Shown here: positions 10,561-21,893 of the stretch, piece by piece
How positions within the stretch are numbered: position 1 is the first letter of the stretch
Layout of the letters: each line of letters starts with the position of its first letter
Source of the DNA: Phellopilus nigrolimitatus
Taxonomy: Eukaryota > Basidiomycota > Agaricomycetes > Hymenochaetales > Hymenochaetaceae
DNA: 64,000 nucleotides
NCBI GenBank assembly: GCA_021029095.1
Contig: JAJOHG010000110.1
Location: 1 to 64,000 of the forward strand
Direction: 5' to 3'
The notes under the pieces: generated by a model
The model's input: only the letters and a program-made list of their open reading frames with translations
Databases searched by the model: none
What the model was told of the DNA's origin: nothing
Translations under genes and position numbers: made by a program

Positions 10561-11640
10561 CGGCGCGGCTCAGCAGGTAGACCAGCACCTCTGAGGCCTT
10601 CGGCGCCGCCAGACGCTTCCTCTACTGGGCCACCCTCAACGCTACGCACGTGCTTATGACCCCGACGAAGCCACTGTGCTACTCGACTCGGAGGAGGGTC
10701 GCCCTATCGCAAAGATGAGCCTCGCCGTGGATCAACTGCGCCGCGACCTGCATGTACGTGGCCAGTTTGCGGCCGAAGGCGAGCGCGCGCGCGAAGTTTG
10801 TTGAGAAGTGAGTGCAAAAGAGACTTTTCGGATTATGCTCTCTGAGAAAATAAGACATTAGTGACACGCCCGTTTCGGTTTTGGTGGAATTACAAAGTGA
10901 TCGCAAGTGGCTCGAGTTTTTGGCCGTGCTCGACGCAACATTTGCAGCGCCGGCAGTCGCGGAGAAGGTGCGGGACGTACGCGGCTTGTTCCACCAGCTC
11001 GCGGATGCGGACGGACGGTGCGATCGTGGCGCGCTGCTCGCGCTCCTGGAGCTTGAGAGGCGCGCGTGCGAAAACGAGTTCGGATCTGACTTAAGTGAGT
11101 GTGTCTGACTCTTAATGCGCTTCTTTCGACGCTGATAATCCATATATTCGTATTTTTCAATCGTGAGTAGAGTCACAACACGGTATGTCGAGTCTCATCA
11201 AGCTGTACTTCGAGTGCTTCGGCGACAAGGCGTGCTGTTTTGAGGACCTCAAGCCGTACACCGTGCTCGAGGGCTCTGCGCTACTCGCGCTCAACGCGTA
11301 TCTCGAGGGGCACACGCATGTTTCCGTAAGCCTTTTCTCGCATTCCTTCATACAAACCCAAACATCACACATCGCCAACTAGGACACCGAGCCCACACTG
11401 TGCCGCTCAATCAACGTGCACGAGCTGCGGCGGCATGTCCTTGGCGCGGGTGAGCTCTCGGCCGCGCAGGAGACGGAGTGCGCTCTCGCGTACCTCCGCG
11501 CGTACACCACGGCGCTCGAGCTCTGTGGTGCACTCCCCGAGACGGAGCTGCAACCCTCCGATGACCTGATCCTCGCTGCACAAACGTCTGTCGGCCTGTG
11601 GAGCGCTCGAAGTATGTGTTGCTTTACTTTATCTCTTTTT
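10560..11640 (+). pseudogene. NAA25: NAA25 fragment, copy 2 (best preserved N-terminal half)
   Basis: Exons recognisable in order: 10,600-10,805 (YDPDEATVLLDSEEGR and LAVDQLRRDL, last codons frameshifted), 10,885-11,095 (SDRKWLEFLAVLDATF, VRDVRGLFHQLADADG, LLALLELERRACE), 11,185-11,325 (LIKLYFECFGDKACCFEDLKP, the family's hallmark CCFEDLKPY), 11,383-11,611 (INVHELRRHVLGAGE, LPETELQPSDDL). Introns keep GT-AG ends. After 11,611 the intron donor remains but no further exons are found. The missing C-terminal half makes this a truncated copy. It neighbours the eIF4G fragment, not samB. Confidence 0.75.
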
Positions 11641-11649
11641 GCTGGGGTT

Positions 11650-12430
11650 GACGGTGCTGATGATGCATTCTGTGTTGGAGACGATGTGATATGGTTGTGC
11701 ATGGTGGAGAGCCGGATGCTGTGCATATCGAGATTAGTCTTCCTGCTTGTATAATAGGATTCCTAGAAGTTAATTTCAGGGCGTCTATCAAGCATGAGTG
11801 AACATCTGCGTCACTTTGGCAATTCACGAAGGTCTTATCGGTCGGATTCTCTCATTCACAATGCACAGCAATAATTGTAAGAAAGCATGTCAGAGATCGA
11901 GTTCCAGATATTTATCTGAGCGACGTTGGGAAGAATGCAGCTTCTCAATGATGTGGTAGTTCAGTTTTGAAGCCAAGAAGGCGACAAGTTGAGAGCGAAA
12001 TCCAACGCTGGCGTAAATGGAGAATTTGTGTGGCATTTTCTCTTCGACAATGGTGCTGCACACTCGAATGTTACGCCATCCAAACTCTCTCGCAGTTTAT
12101 TAGAAACCCTCTAGGTAGTCTCAAGGCAGTGGGTAATATGTGATCATGTTGTTGCGTGCAGGTATTGAGTGCAGGATGTAGACAATGGCTATAAAATAGA
12201 CATCGCTGATGCAAGATCAAACACACTGTGAGGACAGGGATGAGAGAAACAAAAGGACGAAAAGAAACAGAAAGCAGCGAAAACAATATGTAAGAAAACA
12301 TCGAAGTACGTATAAGAAGAATCAAATGAAACCGGCAAGGAGGGATAAATGACGGAGGGTAGCGAGATGAGAAGGGCGAAGTAGCGAAAGAGGACAAGGA
12401 GCTGTATCGGTGAGTATGTATGAGTAAAGT
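11650..12430. other. about 780 bp without a recognisable gene
   Basis: This stretch lies between the last NAA25 exon and the eIF4G 3' end. It is less GC-rich than its surroundings and has no open frame longer than about 110 codons with coding character. It probably holds 3' flanking sequence of eIF4G plus decayed NAA25 intron or exon sequence. Confidence 0.4.
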
Positions 12431-12440
12431 TGAAGTAAAT

Positions 12441-15400
12441 CTAAGCCGAAAGTGAAAGTGGTTTGTCGTCGTCCATAAACTTGCTCGCTATAGGCGTCCG
12501 TCGTTCTTTGTCGAGCTTCGCACCTTCCATCATGATCACCATGAGGTCAAATGCTTTCGCTGCGTCAAGCGCAGTGTCGTCGAGCAGCTCTGCAGGCCCT
12601 TCTCGTATGATGCGGGCGAACATAGATTCCGTGAGATGGAGCGCTCGAACAGATCACAGATCACCAACAAGTCGAATGTCTGCCTCCTTCGACTCGATGG
12701 CAGACACTTCTCGACATGTGGTGATGCTCCGTCGACAGCACAGTGAAGTGGTCTTCCGCTTCGTCGAGGTTGCGTATGGCAAAGAACGCTCTGTTCTGGT
12801 CGATCTTCTTCTCGGACTGCTCCTTTGATATCGACGACTCGGCCTTCTCACGGTTCTCGCCCTCCTCGCCCTCCTTGTCCTCAGGATGCGGGGCAGAGCT
12901 CTCCTCCTGTTTCACGGCAAGGAGTTTCGAGCGTGGAATTAGATAGAGTTTTCGGCGCTGCGTAGGCTCGACTGGCGCATCGTGCGACAGATCAACATTG
13001 GCATTGCGGCTCGGCGGTCGACTTCGGCGGGACGAATACAGTAGAGCGGAGACTTCAGCGGCACTCTCTGCGCCAAGCATCGAGAGCATGTTCGAGCTCG
13101 TCCTCGGTGGTTCGCGAGCTTTCGTGTGGCTTTCCATCCTTGCTTTTCGTGCTGAAGACACTTGAATAGCCGAAAGCCATGGGCCCGCCGCTCTTCGCGA
13201 TCTTTCCGAAGCCTGAGAAATCACCAGCTTTATCGGTGGGTCTCGACGGGCCAGGCGCGATAGCCCACCCATCGGGTCCAATCTGCGAGCTGTTATCCCG
13301 ACCATGGCCACAGCAGGAACCATCGCGAGACATGCCAGCCTAGCGAACGAGCGAATTTCTCCTGAGGAATCTTCTCCTTCGCAGTCTGCATAATGAAAGT
13401 AAGCGCTATGATTATATGGTCAATAAAGCTCAACACACAGCTTCGTGGATTTGTGCGATGGACGTAGGACAGCGACGGTGATACAAGTGCTCCACTTACA
13501 CTCTCGCGGCTCCCTGCCACGAATGTAAGTAAAGTAGAAAAGTACAGAATAAAAACGAAATGACACACCAGTAACATGAACTGCATACGAGACAGACATT
13601 GCTACCCTTCGCAAGTTTCTTCATGCGACTGAAGTACACATCCATATGACCGCGAGCCTTTGAAGTACCTAGTGGTTGGCCGACGGTGCTCAGGAGCTTT
13701 CACAAGCTCTCGATCTCTTCCTCTTCATAGTTGATAACACTGCTAGAGAGCTTCTTGATACACTCGTGCATGATGCACTCCGTGAGCATCTGGAGCTTAA
13801 AGAGCTCGCCAATGAATTTCACAAGACCGAGGCCTTACTGCTTCGCTTTCTGAACGGCGTAGTACTCTTCCGAGAACTGCGGGGTCTCGCCCGACTCCTT
13901 ATTCTCTTCCTTTTCGCTCTCGACCTTGAGCGCCTGAACCTCGTTCGCGTTTACGGCGGTAGCAGTAATGTCATGGCAGCAGCGGCAGCGGACTCCTTTT
14001 GCTTCCATCCGCGCTCGAAGTCTTCCTGACAGCGGTTGAGGGGGTATTTGCGGAACAGGAGACCGCCAGTGATCGGTTTTCCCTCAGAGTTGCGAAGTCT
14101 TCGTCTTGGACGTCCGGACTTATCTGCTCCATCATCTTGCGGCAGAGGGGGCTCGCATTTCGCTCTATGTCGCCCAGTCCGTTGCTTTCTCAAGCACGAG
14201 TTGAATTACCTGGATGACCGTGTGCCCGTCCTACTCGTTTTCACGCCTGTTTGCCCATTGGATGATCTGGTTCGAGATTGACTCGAAATTCTCCATCGTG
14301 AGCTTGTTGAGTAGAGAGCGGTCGACAACCTCGGGCGCAATCCATGTCGACCGCCACCGACTTTCTGGTTGATCTGCTCGGAACCCAGCTGATTCACAGT
14401 CGCCTCGAGCCGCGCGACAGGCTTCCAGCGCCATCGCGCTTGCCACATGCGATGCCAAATATTGCAGCCTGTAGCTGTGCTGAAGTGATTTGTGTCTTCG
14501 TATCTCGCCGCGCTTGCCTATCGAACCTGCGCAAGTAGCGCTGGGACCACCTTGGCTGGAGGAGTGGACCATAGGTGACGAACGACCCCCAGTCAACGGA
14601 GGTCCGCCAGGTGGTCCGCCCATCGACGTCAAGCGCATGAAGCACTCCTCGATCGACAGTTTTCCCGGTGCGGAGAAGTTGCCCATATTCGCAAAGCCTG
14701 AGGCTGACTTCCCGAGGCTGTTCAGGGAGCCAATTCTTAGCTTGAGGCGCCGCAGTCGATGAGGAAGGGCCCATGCCGGCAGACGCGCCCCGTCGGACAG
14801 AGCCACCGCAGCCTATTGGATGTGCGTTGTCGGAGCGCTCAAGCCCGATAGCTTCAAGAGAAGGGAGGTTGACTAGTTTCTCCTTGCAGACCGACCATAA
14901 ACTGCATGAAGAAGTCGCGGTCGTAACTAAACAAGAAAAACAATCAGTACAACGGTTATCATTGAGCGCATGGAAGTAATGAAACATACCGAAGATTGCC
15001 ATCCTGTGCGTTCGTGTTGAGCTCCGGCTTGGGGTTCGTAACGCCTTCGGGATACTGGACTTGATCGAGGTCTTGGGTGTGAGGAGCGATAGCAAGAGCG
15101 AGGGGAGAGGCTGCGGAAGGCCAGACCTGTGTGTAGACGAGAGGTCAGGCGGGCCAGGGATATGGCGTTTCTTATGAGACTCGGGAGAGACGGAGAAATG
15201 GACATCGGTTGTACTCAAAGACAGCTTGTTCTCCTTTGACTTGATTTCGAGGCTAACCTTCGGCTTCTCTTCCTCCTTCGCCTTGGCTTTGAGTTCTTGC
15301 TCTTCCTTCCGCGCACGTTCCGTCTCCTTCTCCTTCTGCAGATGCTCGTTCGCCTCCTCCTTCTGCAATCGCTCTTCCTCCTCTTCTTTACGCTTGCGCT

Positions 15401-15595
15401 CGAGATCTGCCGCCACCCACTCCCTCTCTTCCTCCTGCTTGCACACATTCTCCTTCTCCTCCTCCCTTCTCCTTTTCTCTACCTAACCCTTCTTCACCTG
15501 CTCCTCCTCATCCGTCTTCTTCTCTCCTCCTCCGTCTTCGCCTCTCCTAGCTTCCGCTCCTTAACCTTCGCCTTCCTGCATCTGCCGCGCTCTGC
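12441..15595 (-). pseudogene. eIF4G: eIF4G (translation initiation scaffold), decayed and 5'-truncated
   Basis: eIF4G bridges eIF4E, eIF4A and eIF3. Reading leftward: a Lys/Glu-rich coiled segment (15,215-15,590); the eIF4E-binding region YDRDFFMQFM near 14,910 (the usual YxxxxL-hydrophobic motif has lost its Leu); the MIF4G start SLLNKLTMENFESIS near 14,290; GKPITGGLLFRKY near 14,060; YYAVQKAKQ, then stop, then [15 protein letters not shown] near 13,830 (nonsense codon); the arginine/glycine linker with GPDGWAIAPG near 13,270; the MA3-like part with FFAIRNLDEAEDHF near 12,760; and the C-terminal end at 12,441. Frameshifts near 14,900 and elsewhere plus the nonsense codon make it a pseudogene. 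The right edge runs straight into a phosphoketolase/KIN1 fragment at about 15,595. Confidence 0.8.
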
Positions 15596-15720
15596 ATGCG
15601 CGCCGTGCCCGGCCGCCCGAAGAGCAGGCCGCGCAGCTCGCCCGCGTACCGGTGGTAGTTGATGTGCACCGCACGGACAGCGGCGAAGAGTACGCGACGC
15701 ACACGCGCAGCACAGGTGCC
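15596..15720 (-). pseudogene. xfp: phosphoketolase C-terminal remnant, second copy
   Basis: It reads VHINYHRYAGELRGLLFGRPG on the minus strand and is homologous to 2000-2100. It is joined to KIN1 on one side by the same junction as in copy 1 and cut by eIF4G on the other. Only about 35 residues remain. Confidence 0.65.
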
Positions 15721-17310
15721 CTGGAGCCTGGCGGTGGCGCTCCCGGACCTGGACAGCGCGCGCATATGCGTCGCTCTTGCGGACGTCAACAAGTTTGCGC
15801 TCGATCTCATCCTCGGAGCCGAACTCGAAACCGGACATGCCCCGGATAACCTGGCGGTCGAGTTAGTTTGCGCGCGGGGGACTCGCGATGAAGCGTATCC
15901 GGGTGTGATCCGTGCCCATGGATCATCCATGGGTGCGAGAGGACCTCAGCAAGGGTGGCGCGCGCAGATGGGTTGACGACGAGCATGCGTATGAGCAGGT
16001 GCTTGCATTCTGTCAGGAAATGAAGAAAAATTAGCTAAGATATCAATTTCTTCATAAATGGATCGCACCTGCGCTGAGCCAGTCTGGACATTCGACGAGG
16101 CCGCATTCAATTTCCGCATGGAGCGCGGGCATGCTCTGGTTGGCATTTTGCCACAAACGAGCACGTAGAGCACGACACCGAAGCTCCGGATGTCGACCTC
16201 GGGTCCGGTACAGACCTTGGCTTTCCTGGGAGCGGCGAAGTATAGAGATCCGCAGAAGGTGGAAAGATGGGCGACAAGGCTGTAGACGTTGGAAAGATTT
16301 AAGTCGATGATCTTGATGTTGCTCGTCTGGGCGACGATTATGTTCTCGATCTTGAGGTCGCAGTGGAAGACATTGTTGCGGTGACAGCAGTCGAATGCGT
16401 AACTGATTTGGCGGGAAAACATGCGGGCAACGCGCTCGCGAAGAAGGTCGTGGCTGATGATGTAGTCGAGAATCTGCCCGCCATCGACGTACTCGAATAC
16501 CATGTAGTAGTGGTTCGTGTACGTGACGAGTTCCCGCATGCCGCAGATATACGGGTGGTTTAGTAGCATCGACAGTGCCGCCTCCCGCGTCGTGCGGGTG
16601 TCCTTCGACGCCTCCTTCGACGATTGCTTCGCCGCCGCCTCTGCTGTCGGCACGACGCCATTCATCCCTGAGCTTGCGATGTTGGCCCGCAGAAGGATCA
16701 TGATCGAGAGCTGAGGAACTAGATGGCGGGATTAATAAAACTATATCATACGTCAGTGTGTAGATCAAACTGCCGACGCTGAAGCTGCTGCGCACCTTCT
16801 CGCAGGTGAGATTGTGATACGCCAGTTTGACTTTGCCCATGCTACCAGCACCCAGCATCTTTCCGAGCATGTAATCTCACGGCACGCGACTAGAACTGCG
16901 CGGCTTCTGGGTACGGATTGCCCATGCTCTACTCGAGCAGCGCCCGTGCGGCTGCGGCGCATGCGTCTCGCAACCACCACAGGAGGCAGGGACGTACTGC
17001 TGGGGCGCCATCGGCATTGACAGTGGTCGCGGCCGTGCGCCATTGACGGATGGCCGGCGCGTGGTAGGTAGGGCATGCGTTCGGGGCGCTGAAGCAGTCG
17101 TTAGCATCGCGCTTGCGTTCAGACGATTTCATTACGTACCTAGGTCATTTTTTTTATCGAATTGCCCCTCTCCAGCTCCTCCAGATGCGTAGGATCGCCA
17201 GAACAGGACGGTCTCAATCGACCGACGCGACGGAGTCAAGTTGCTGCTGTTGCTGTTGCTATTGCTGCTGCAGTTGCAGCTGCGACTGCTGCATGATCCT
17301 CATCGCATCT
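15720..17310 (-). pseudogene. KIN1: KIN1-type kinase, copy 2 (most continuous)
   Basis: The fullest KIN1 copy. From 17,295 leftward: poly-Gln start, Pro-rich N-terminus, glycine loop MLGKMLGAGSMGKVKLAYH (about 16,815-16,870), an intron of about 90 bp, [82 protein letters not shown], then [15 protein letters not shown] after the catalytic domain. Inactivating changes: a stop (TGA) where the other copies have Gly just before DYTL (about 16,880); the ATP-binding Lys context LAIKIL is LSIMIL; HRD is HCD; DFG is DLN. The normal KA1-bearing C-terminus is absent because the copy runs into the phosphoketolase remnant. Confidence 0.85.
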
Positions 17311-17640
17311 AGACAGATTAGCATACCGAAGGCAAGAAGAAGAAGAAACAACTAACCTCTAGACACGATGCGCGAAGCGAAGTCGAGAAGTCGATAGGCC
17401 GAGAGTCGAGACGGAGACGAAGACGAAGACGAAGCACGAAGATCGACATGACGAGGACGACGCGCATGCTGTCCTCGGGCTGTGCCGAACAGCGATCAAG
17501 ACGACTTCGGTGACATCACGAACTTCACATCAGCGTGCCAGACCGACAAGCAGAAATAGCACAGCGGAGGGTTAGTACAGATTTCTACTCCATTATACAA
17601 CAGGATTTCTAGCTTTCTTTCTTTTGCGGCGCGGCTCAGC
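17240..17640. repeat. CAG tract and shared leader, copy 4
   Basis: (CTG/TTG)n lies at about 17,243-17,292, then the leader intron (branch-like element near 17,305, donor near 17,350). The plus-strand GACGAGGACGACGCGCATGC block at 17,450-17,570 has an exon edge GGGTTAGT. Layout is the same as copies 2, 3 and 6. Confidence 0.55.
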
Positions 17641-18720
17641 TCAGCAGGTCGCCCAGCACCTTCGGCTCCGCCAGACCGCTTCCTCTACTGAGCCACCCTC
17701 AGCGCTACGCACAATGCTTATGACCCCGACGAAGCCTCTGCGCTACTCGACTCGGAAGAGGGTCGCGCTATCGCGAAGACGAGCCTCATCGTGGATGAAC
17801 TGCGCTGCGACATCGTCCATGCATGAGGCAACTTTGCGGCCGAAAGCGAGCGCGCGCGCGCGAAGCTTGTCGAGACGTGAGTGCGAGAATGACTTTTCGG
17901 ATTATGTTCTCTGAGAAAAAGGACATATTAGTGACACGCCCGTTTTTGGTTAGGGTAGAATTGTCAAGTGATCATAAATGGCTCGAGTTCTTGGCCGTGC
18001 TCGACACGACATTTGCAGCGCCGGCAGTCGCGGTCAAGGTGGGGACGTACGCGGCTTGTTTCATCAGCTCGCGGGTGCGGAAGGACGGCGCGATCGTGGT
18101 GCTCTGCTCGCACTCCTGGAGCCTGAGAAGCGCGTGCGCGAAAACGAGTTCGGATCTGACTTAAGTGAGCGTGTCTGACTCTCAATGTGCTTCTTTTGAC
18201 GCTGATAATCCATTTATTCGTTTCAATCGCGAGTAGAGTCACAAGACGGTATCCCGAGTCTCATCAAGCTGAATATTTTTGTATATACTAGCGGCACCGT
18301 CGCTCGCGTTGCAGCACTACCGTGCGATGCGCGTAAAGCAGGTCCAGAACGACACGCTCTCGCACTTTGTTCTCTCGTGCACTGCGACGTTCTCACTCGC
18401 GGCGGACTGCGACCTCATACTCACACAGGAGCGCGTCGAGTCGAGCCAGATCTACGCTACGAACTCGCCAGGGGTGTGGTTCTTTCCTCCGATTTGGCTT
18501 GCGACGTTCTGATTCTGAATTTGATCCTTCTGCCAGACGTCCGAGATTATCGTCCGAGCGTTCGCGTCAGAGGGAATACTCGCAGGTCACCAACCTCAAT
18601 GCGTTCGAGGACCGCCTGGACAACTCGCTGCAGCGTGACCTCGTGAAGCTCCACGGGTGCATGAGCCTTGTGCACGAGGGCCCGTCTACCGAGCTTGCCG
18701 ACACTGAGCTCAGAGTTTAA
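17640..18720 (+). pseudogene. NAA25: NAA25 fragment, copy 3
   Basis: It carries the LDSEEGRAIAKTS exon (17,700-17,875), the WLEFLAVLDTTF exon (17,965-18,165, with a deletion that shifts the frame after AVAVKV) and a short LIKL remnant at 18,260. It then skips to a later part of the gene: SLALQHYRAMRVKQVQNDT and LILTQERVESSQIY (18,290-18,475), and the DRLDNSLQRDLVKLHG exon (18,585-18,720). Compared with copy 2 it lacks the CCFEDLKPY exon. A 2-exon internal deletion and frameshifts are visible. Confidence 0.7.
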
Positions 18721-18779
18721 GTTTTTCCTGACCGCAGTACGTGCCGCTTTTCTGTTTTTTTTTTTTTTGATCGATCTGA

Positions 18780-19264
18780 ACCTGGAATTTTTCTCGCCAG
18801 TCCGCACTCACAACAACTGCTTTCCCGCGTAAATATGAAATTGTTGTATATGTAGGCGTGAAAACTATGCTGTAGAATGTACAGATGCGTGCTAGAAATC
18901 ATCAAGAAGAAAGCGGCAGAGACCAAAAAAGTGCAAAGACAAGAATGGGTTGGACGACAGATATGTAGGTGTGGAAAGACAAACAAGAATGGGGAGTGGA
19001 AGGGGAGGATAGAAGGGAAAACGAGTAGAGCATCCTAGTCGGCCAAATCATAACGATGGTTATGGAGAAAGAGGCAATAGATAAGGCACTCGCGGCATCC
19101 GCAGTTGCTTCTATCACCCCAGTACCATGTCGTCTTCACTCGCATCTGCGCCCGAACTCGAACCCGCAGCCGAAGCATCTCGCGACGAACGCGACGGTGA
19201 CGTGCGTGCACGCGCCCGACGATCGCGCACCTCCAGCGCCTGGATTCCGTCCGGCAGCGCCCGC
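18780..19264 (-). pseudogene. samB: samB copy B, 3' end (left of the VPS10 insertion)
   Basis: Homologous to 7870-8240 and 40,860-41,230. It includes the plus-strand landmark AGATGCGTGCTAGAAAT, the AGAGACAAACAAGAAT block, and the C-terminal coding end around 19,130-19,264. It stops abruptly at 19,264, where VPS10 sequence begins. A (T)14 run lies just before it at about 18,757. Confidence 0.6.
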
Positions 19265-21893
19265 TCCCCCGCCGGTAGTAGCCCAGAAGTATGAACCGTC
19301 GACTCGTGTCCTTAGGCACGGTGACGATCGATTAACATGGTCCTTATCTTGAGTTGCGAACGTGATACTCGCGCCAGGTGATGCCCTCATCCGTACTAAA
19401 GAGCACGTGGTCTGTGGGTTCCTCGTCGTTCGCTATAACGAGGATCAAGCCCGAGTCGCCGAACTCCCACAGATGCTCATCCTTGTGGATCTCCTGCCAC
19501 GAGAAGCCGGCGTCGCGGCTAAGGAAGGTGTCGCACTCCGTATATGGCGCGAGCGTCTCGCTGACATTACCCACAGCCATGAGGAGGCCGGGGACGGAGG
19601 GACTGCTGTAAGTCGCGCGAGTGTCAAAGCGCTCAGTATAACCGTGAATTTGAAGGGAGCATGCCTAACGTCATTCGACAGGTTCAGAGCATGTAGCATA
19701 TCGAAGCGGAAGACGGCTTACGGTTGATGTACACGCATAAGGTTGCCCTAAGGCGTCCGTCTTCGGAGGAGTAATGGGCTTCCAGGACCCGCCTAACGTA
19801 CAATGAGATACGGTGGCTAGATGGAGAAACGAAAAGCTCACCATCATTATGTGTAATCCGGCTCGAAAGCTCCTTTCTCCTTGTAATGGCAGCATTCTCG
19901 GTGTTCGTGACGACGTTGATGAGCGCGATCCCGTCCAAGCCGATCATCTTCTCGAAGTCAACGAAACCGCGGTCGTTGCGGTTGACGTTGTCCGCAGAGA
20001 TGCCGAAGTACGTGCCATTCCCATTGGACTTCATGATCACTCCCCAATAGGGACTAGGGAACTCGGACATAGTAAGATGCATGAAGACGGACTTGGTGCT
20101 CGACTCAAGAATCGTATATGCCTGCGGTTAGATGTTAGCGTTATTGTCGAGAACTGGATCTCGGAGTGGACTCACGTGATTCTGAGGACGGAGGGTCGGA
20201 GGGAAGACGCCAGTGGCGAAGTTCTTGCCGTCGAGCGAAACTTGAAGGTCAAGTGACTGTCGCTCTTGGAGATACTGTAGGAATGAAGTTTAGCTGTGAA
20301 AGTCAATCCAGATAGCGGCGAGCCTCACCTCCGCAACGATCAAGAACTCCGAGAACTTCGCAAAACCGACGACACGGTCAAAGAGCACTTTCTTCTTACT
20401 GAAGAACTGCGTCCCGCCGACGAGCTGCAGTGGGTTCGTGTTAGCCTGGAACAGGCGCTGGTTGCCCTTCTTCTCCTTGTACGACTCGCATATGGTCTGC
20501 GTTGCGTCTATCTTGAGCTCCGCGTCGCGCGCCCACGCACAATTGCGCACGTACTCCTCGACGAACCGCCAGTTGCGCCCGTTGTCCGTGCTATATCGAG
20601 CCTCCGCGCGACACTTCTCTGCGCTGCCCTCGCAATCGGCGTTCCCAGTCCAGATGAGATAGTCTGATATCGGATGGAAGTGCATAATGACCGCGCCGAA
20701 GGTATTCGGTAAGAGGGGTGCGTAAAGCGGGTTCCAGCTCCGCCCAACATCGGTCGTGTAGTAGTACTTCTGCGAGCTAGTCAGGATGTAGGCGCGGTCG
20801 TTTGAGTAGGAACAGAGGTAGAAGACGATGAAGCGTTCATTAGGGAAGAGCTGTATCCACGTGTATCCCTCGTTGCTCGATTGCCAGACGGTGCCGTCGT
20901 GCAAGCGGACTAGAATCGTCGTCGACTCTTTGAAGTATGCGTATTGCACGATCTCCGACGCAAACTCAAATGTCTGATGCGTAACCTCGCCTTCTCCTGG
21001 CTGCGCGAGGGAGCAGTCCTTCTGCACCTTAGCATCTTTGACAATGCCACGCGACTTGTCGCAGGTGTTTCCCGGGATGAGACGGTAGCCTGACGAGCCC
21101 GGAATGCTCAGCTTAGAACGTAGAATAACGAGAAAGAGGCTAACGGCTTACCGTTCGTAGTTCTCGTTCGTGCACGGGCAATTCTCCTCGTGCTCGACCG
21201 GGTCGTCGAACTTGTGCCCCACGTAGCAGTCCGCATCGGGTTTGCGTCGGCGGTACCACTGCTTATGCCCCATAATGCACTCGTGCTTGTCCCCACTGCG
21301 CGCGTACCACTTCTCGAAGTCATTGTCCGTGCACTGCCGGGAACGTGTGCTCGCGAAGTCGAGGAAGATGACGACAAAGCGGCCCGAACCTGTCTGATCC
21401 TTGCGCGCGAGCTGGCCGACGAGCATGAACTTCTGCGACGTCGAATCTGGCACGGTCGTCAGCGCGCGGGCGCGAATTCGGTACTGGAGCTTGAGAGACT
21501 TCCTGAAAACGGATTCAGTGGGCTTAGTCTAGGTGGTGGGATGGAAGAATACGTACCATGTCCGCCCTAGATCACTAGAGTAGCGCACCTCGTCGACGCC
21601 GTCCTCGTCATTCACGAGCACCATTATACTGCCCTGATCTCCGAATTCGTACTTGTTAGCATCCTTGCTAACCATCGTCCAATGAAGTCCGGCGTCCGTG
21701 CTCAGGAAGGTATCGCACTCCTCGTACAAGTTGAGGTAGGACCGGACGGAGTCCACAGCGAGCACGAGCCCCGGTGCAGGCGAGCTGAATATACGCCCGA
21801 AGTTGTGTGGAGAGGTGACACTGTGTAGGTGGAGCGAGCAGGCTTCGGCGTCGTTGGGGTCATACCCTATGTTCGACGCGTCGCACACGACGG
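19265..21893 (-). pseudogene. VPS10: VPS10 sorting receptor, internal fragment
   Basis: VPS10 is the type-I membrane receptor that sorts vacuolar hydrolases at the Golgi. The fragment begins in the last blades of the first VPS10 propeller ([47 protein letters not shown], ending in its Cys-rich 10CC part EENCPC). It continues through most of the second propeller ([92 protein letters not shown]) and stops at DTSRRFILLGYY. Introns such as 21,500-21,555 keep GT-AG ends. The signal peptide, first-domain start, transmembrane segment and tail are all missing, so it cannot work as a receptor. It sits inside samB copy B in the same orientation. Confidence 0.88.

Noticed and set aside
10881..11108. Independent small plus-strand gene
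   Set aside because: It is one internal exon of NAA25 (WLEFLAVLDATF), homologous to 7,390-7,585 and 17,965-18,165, flanked by splice sites.
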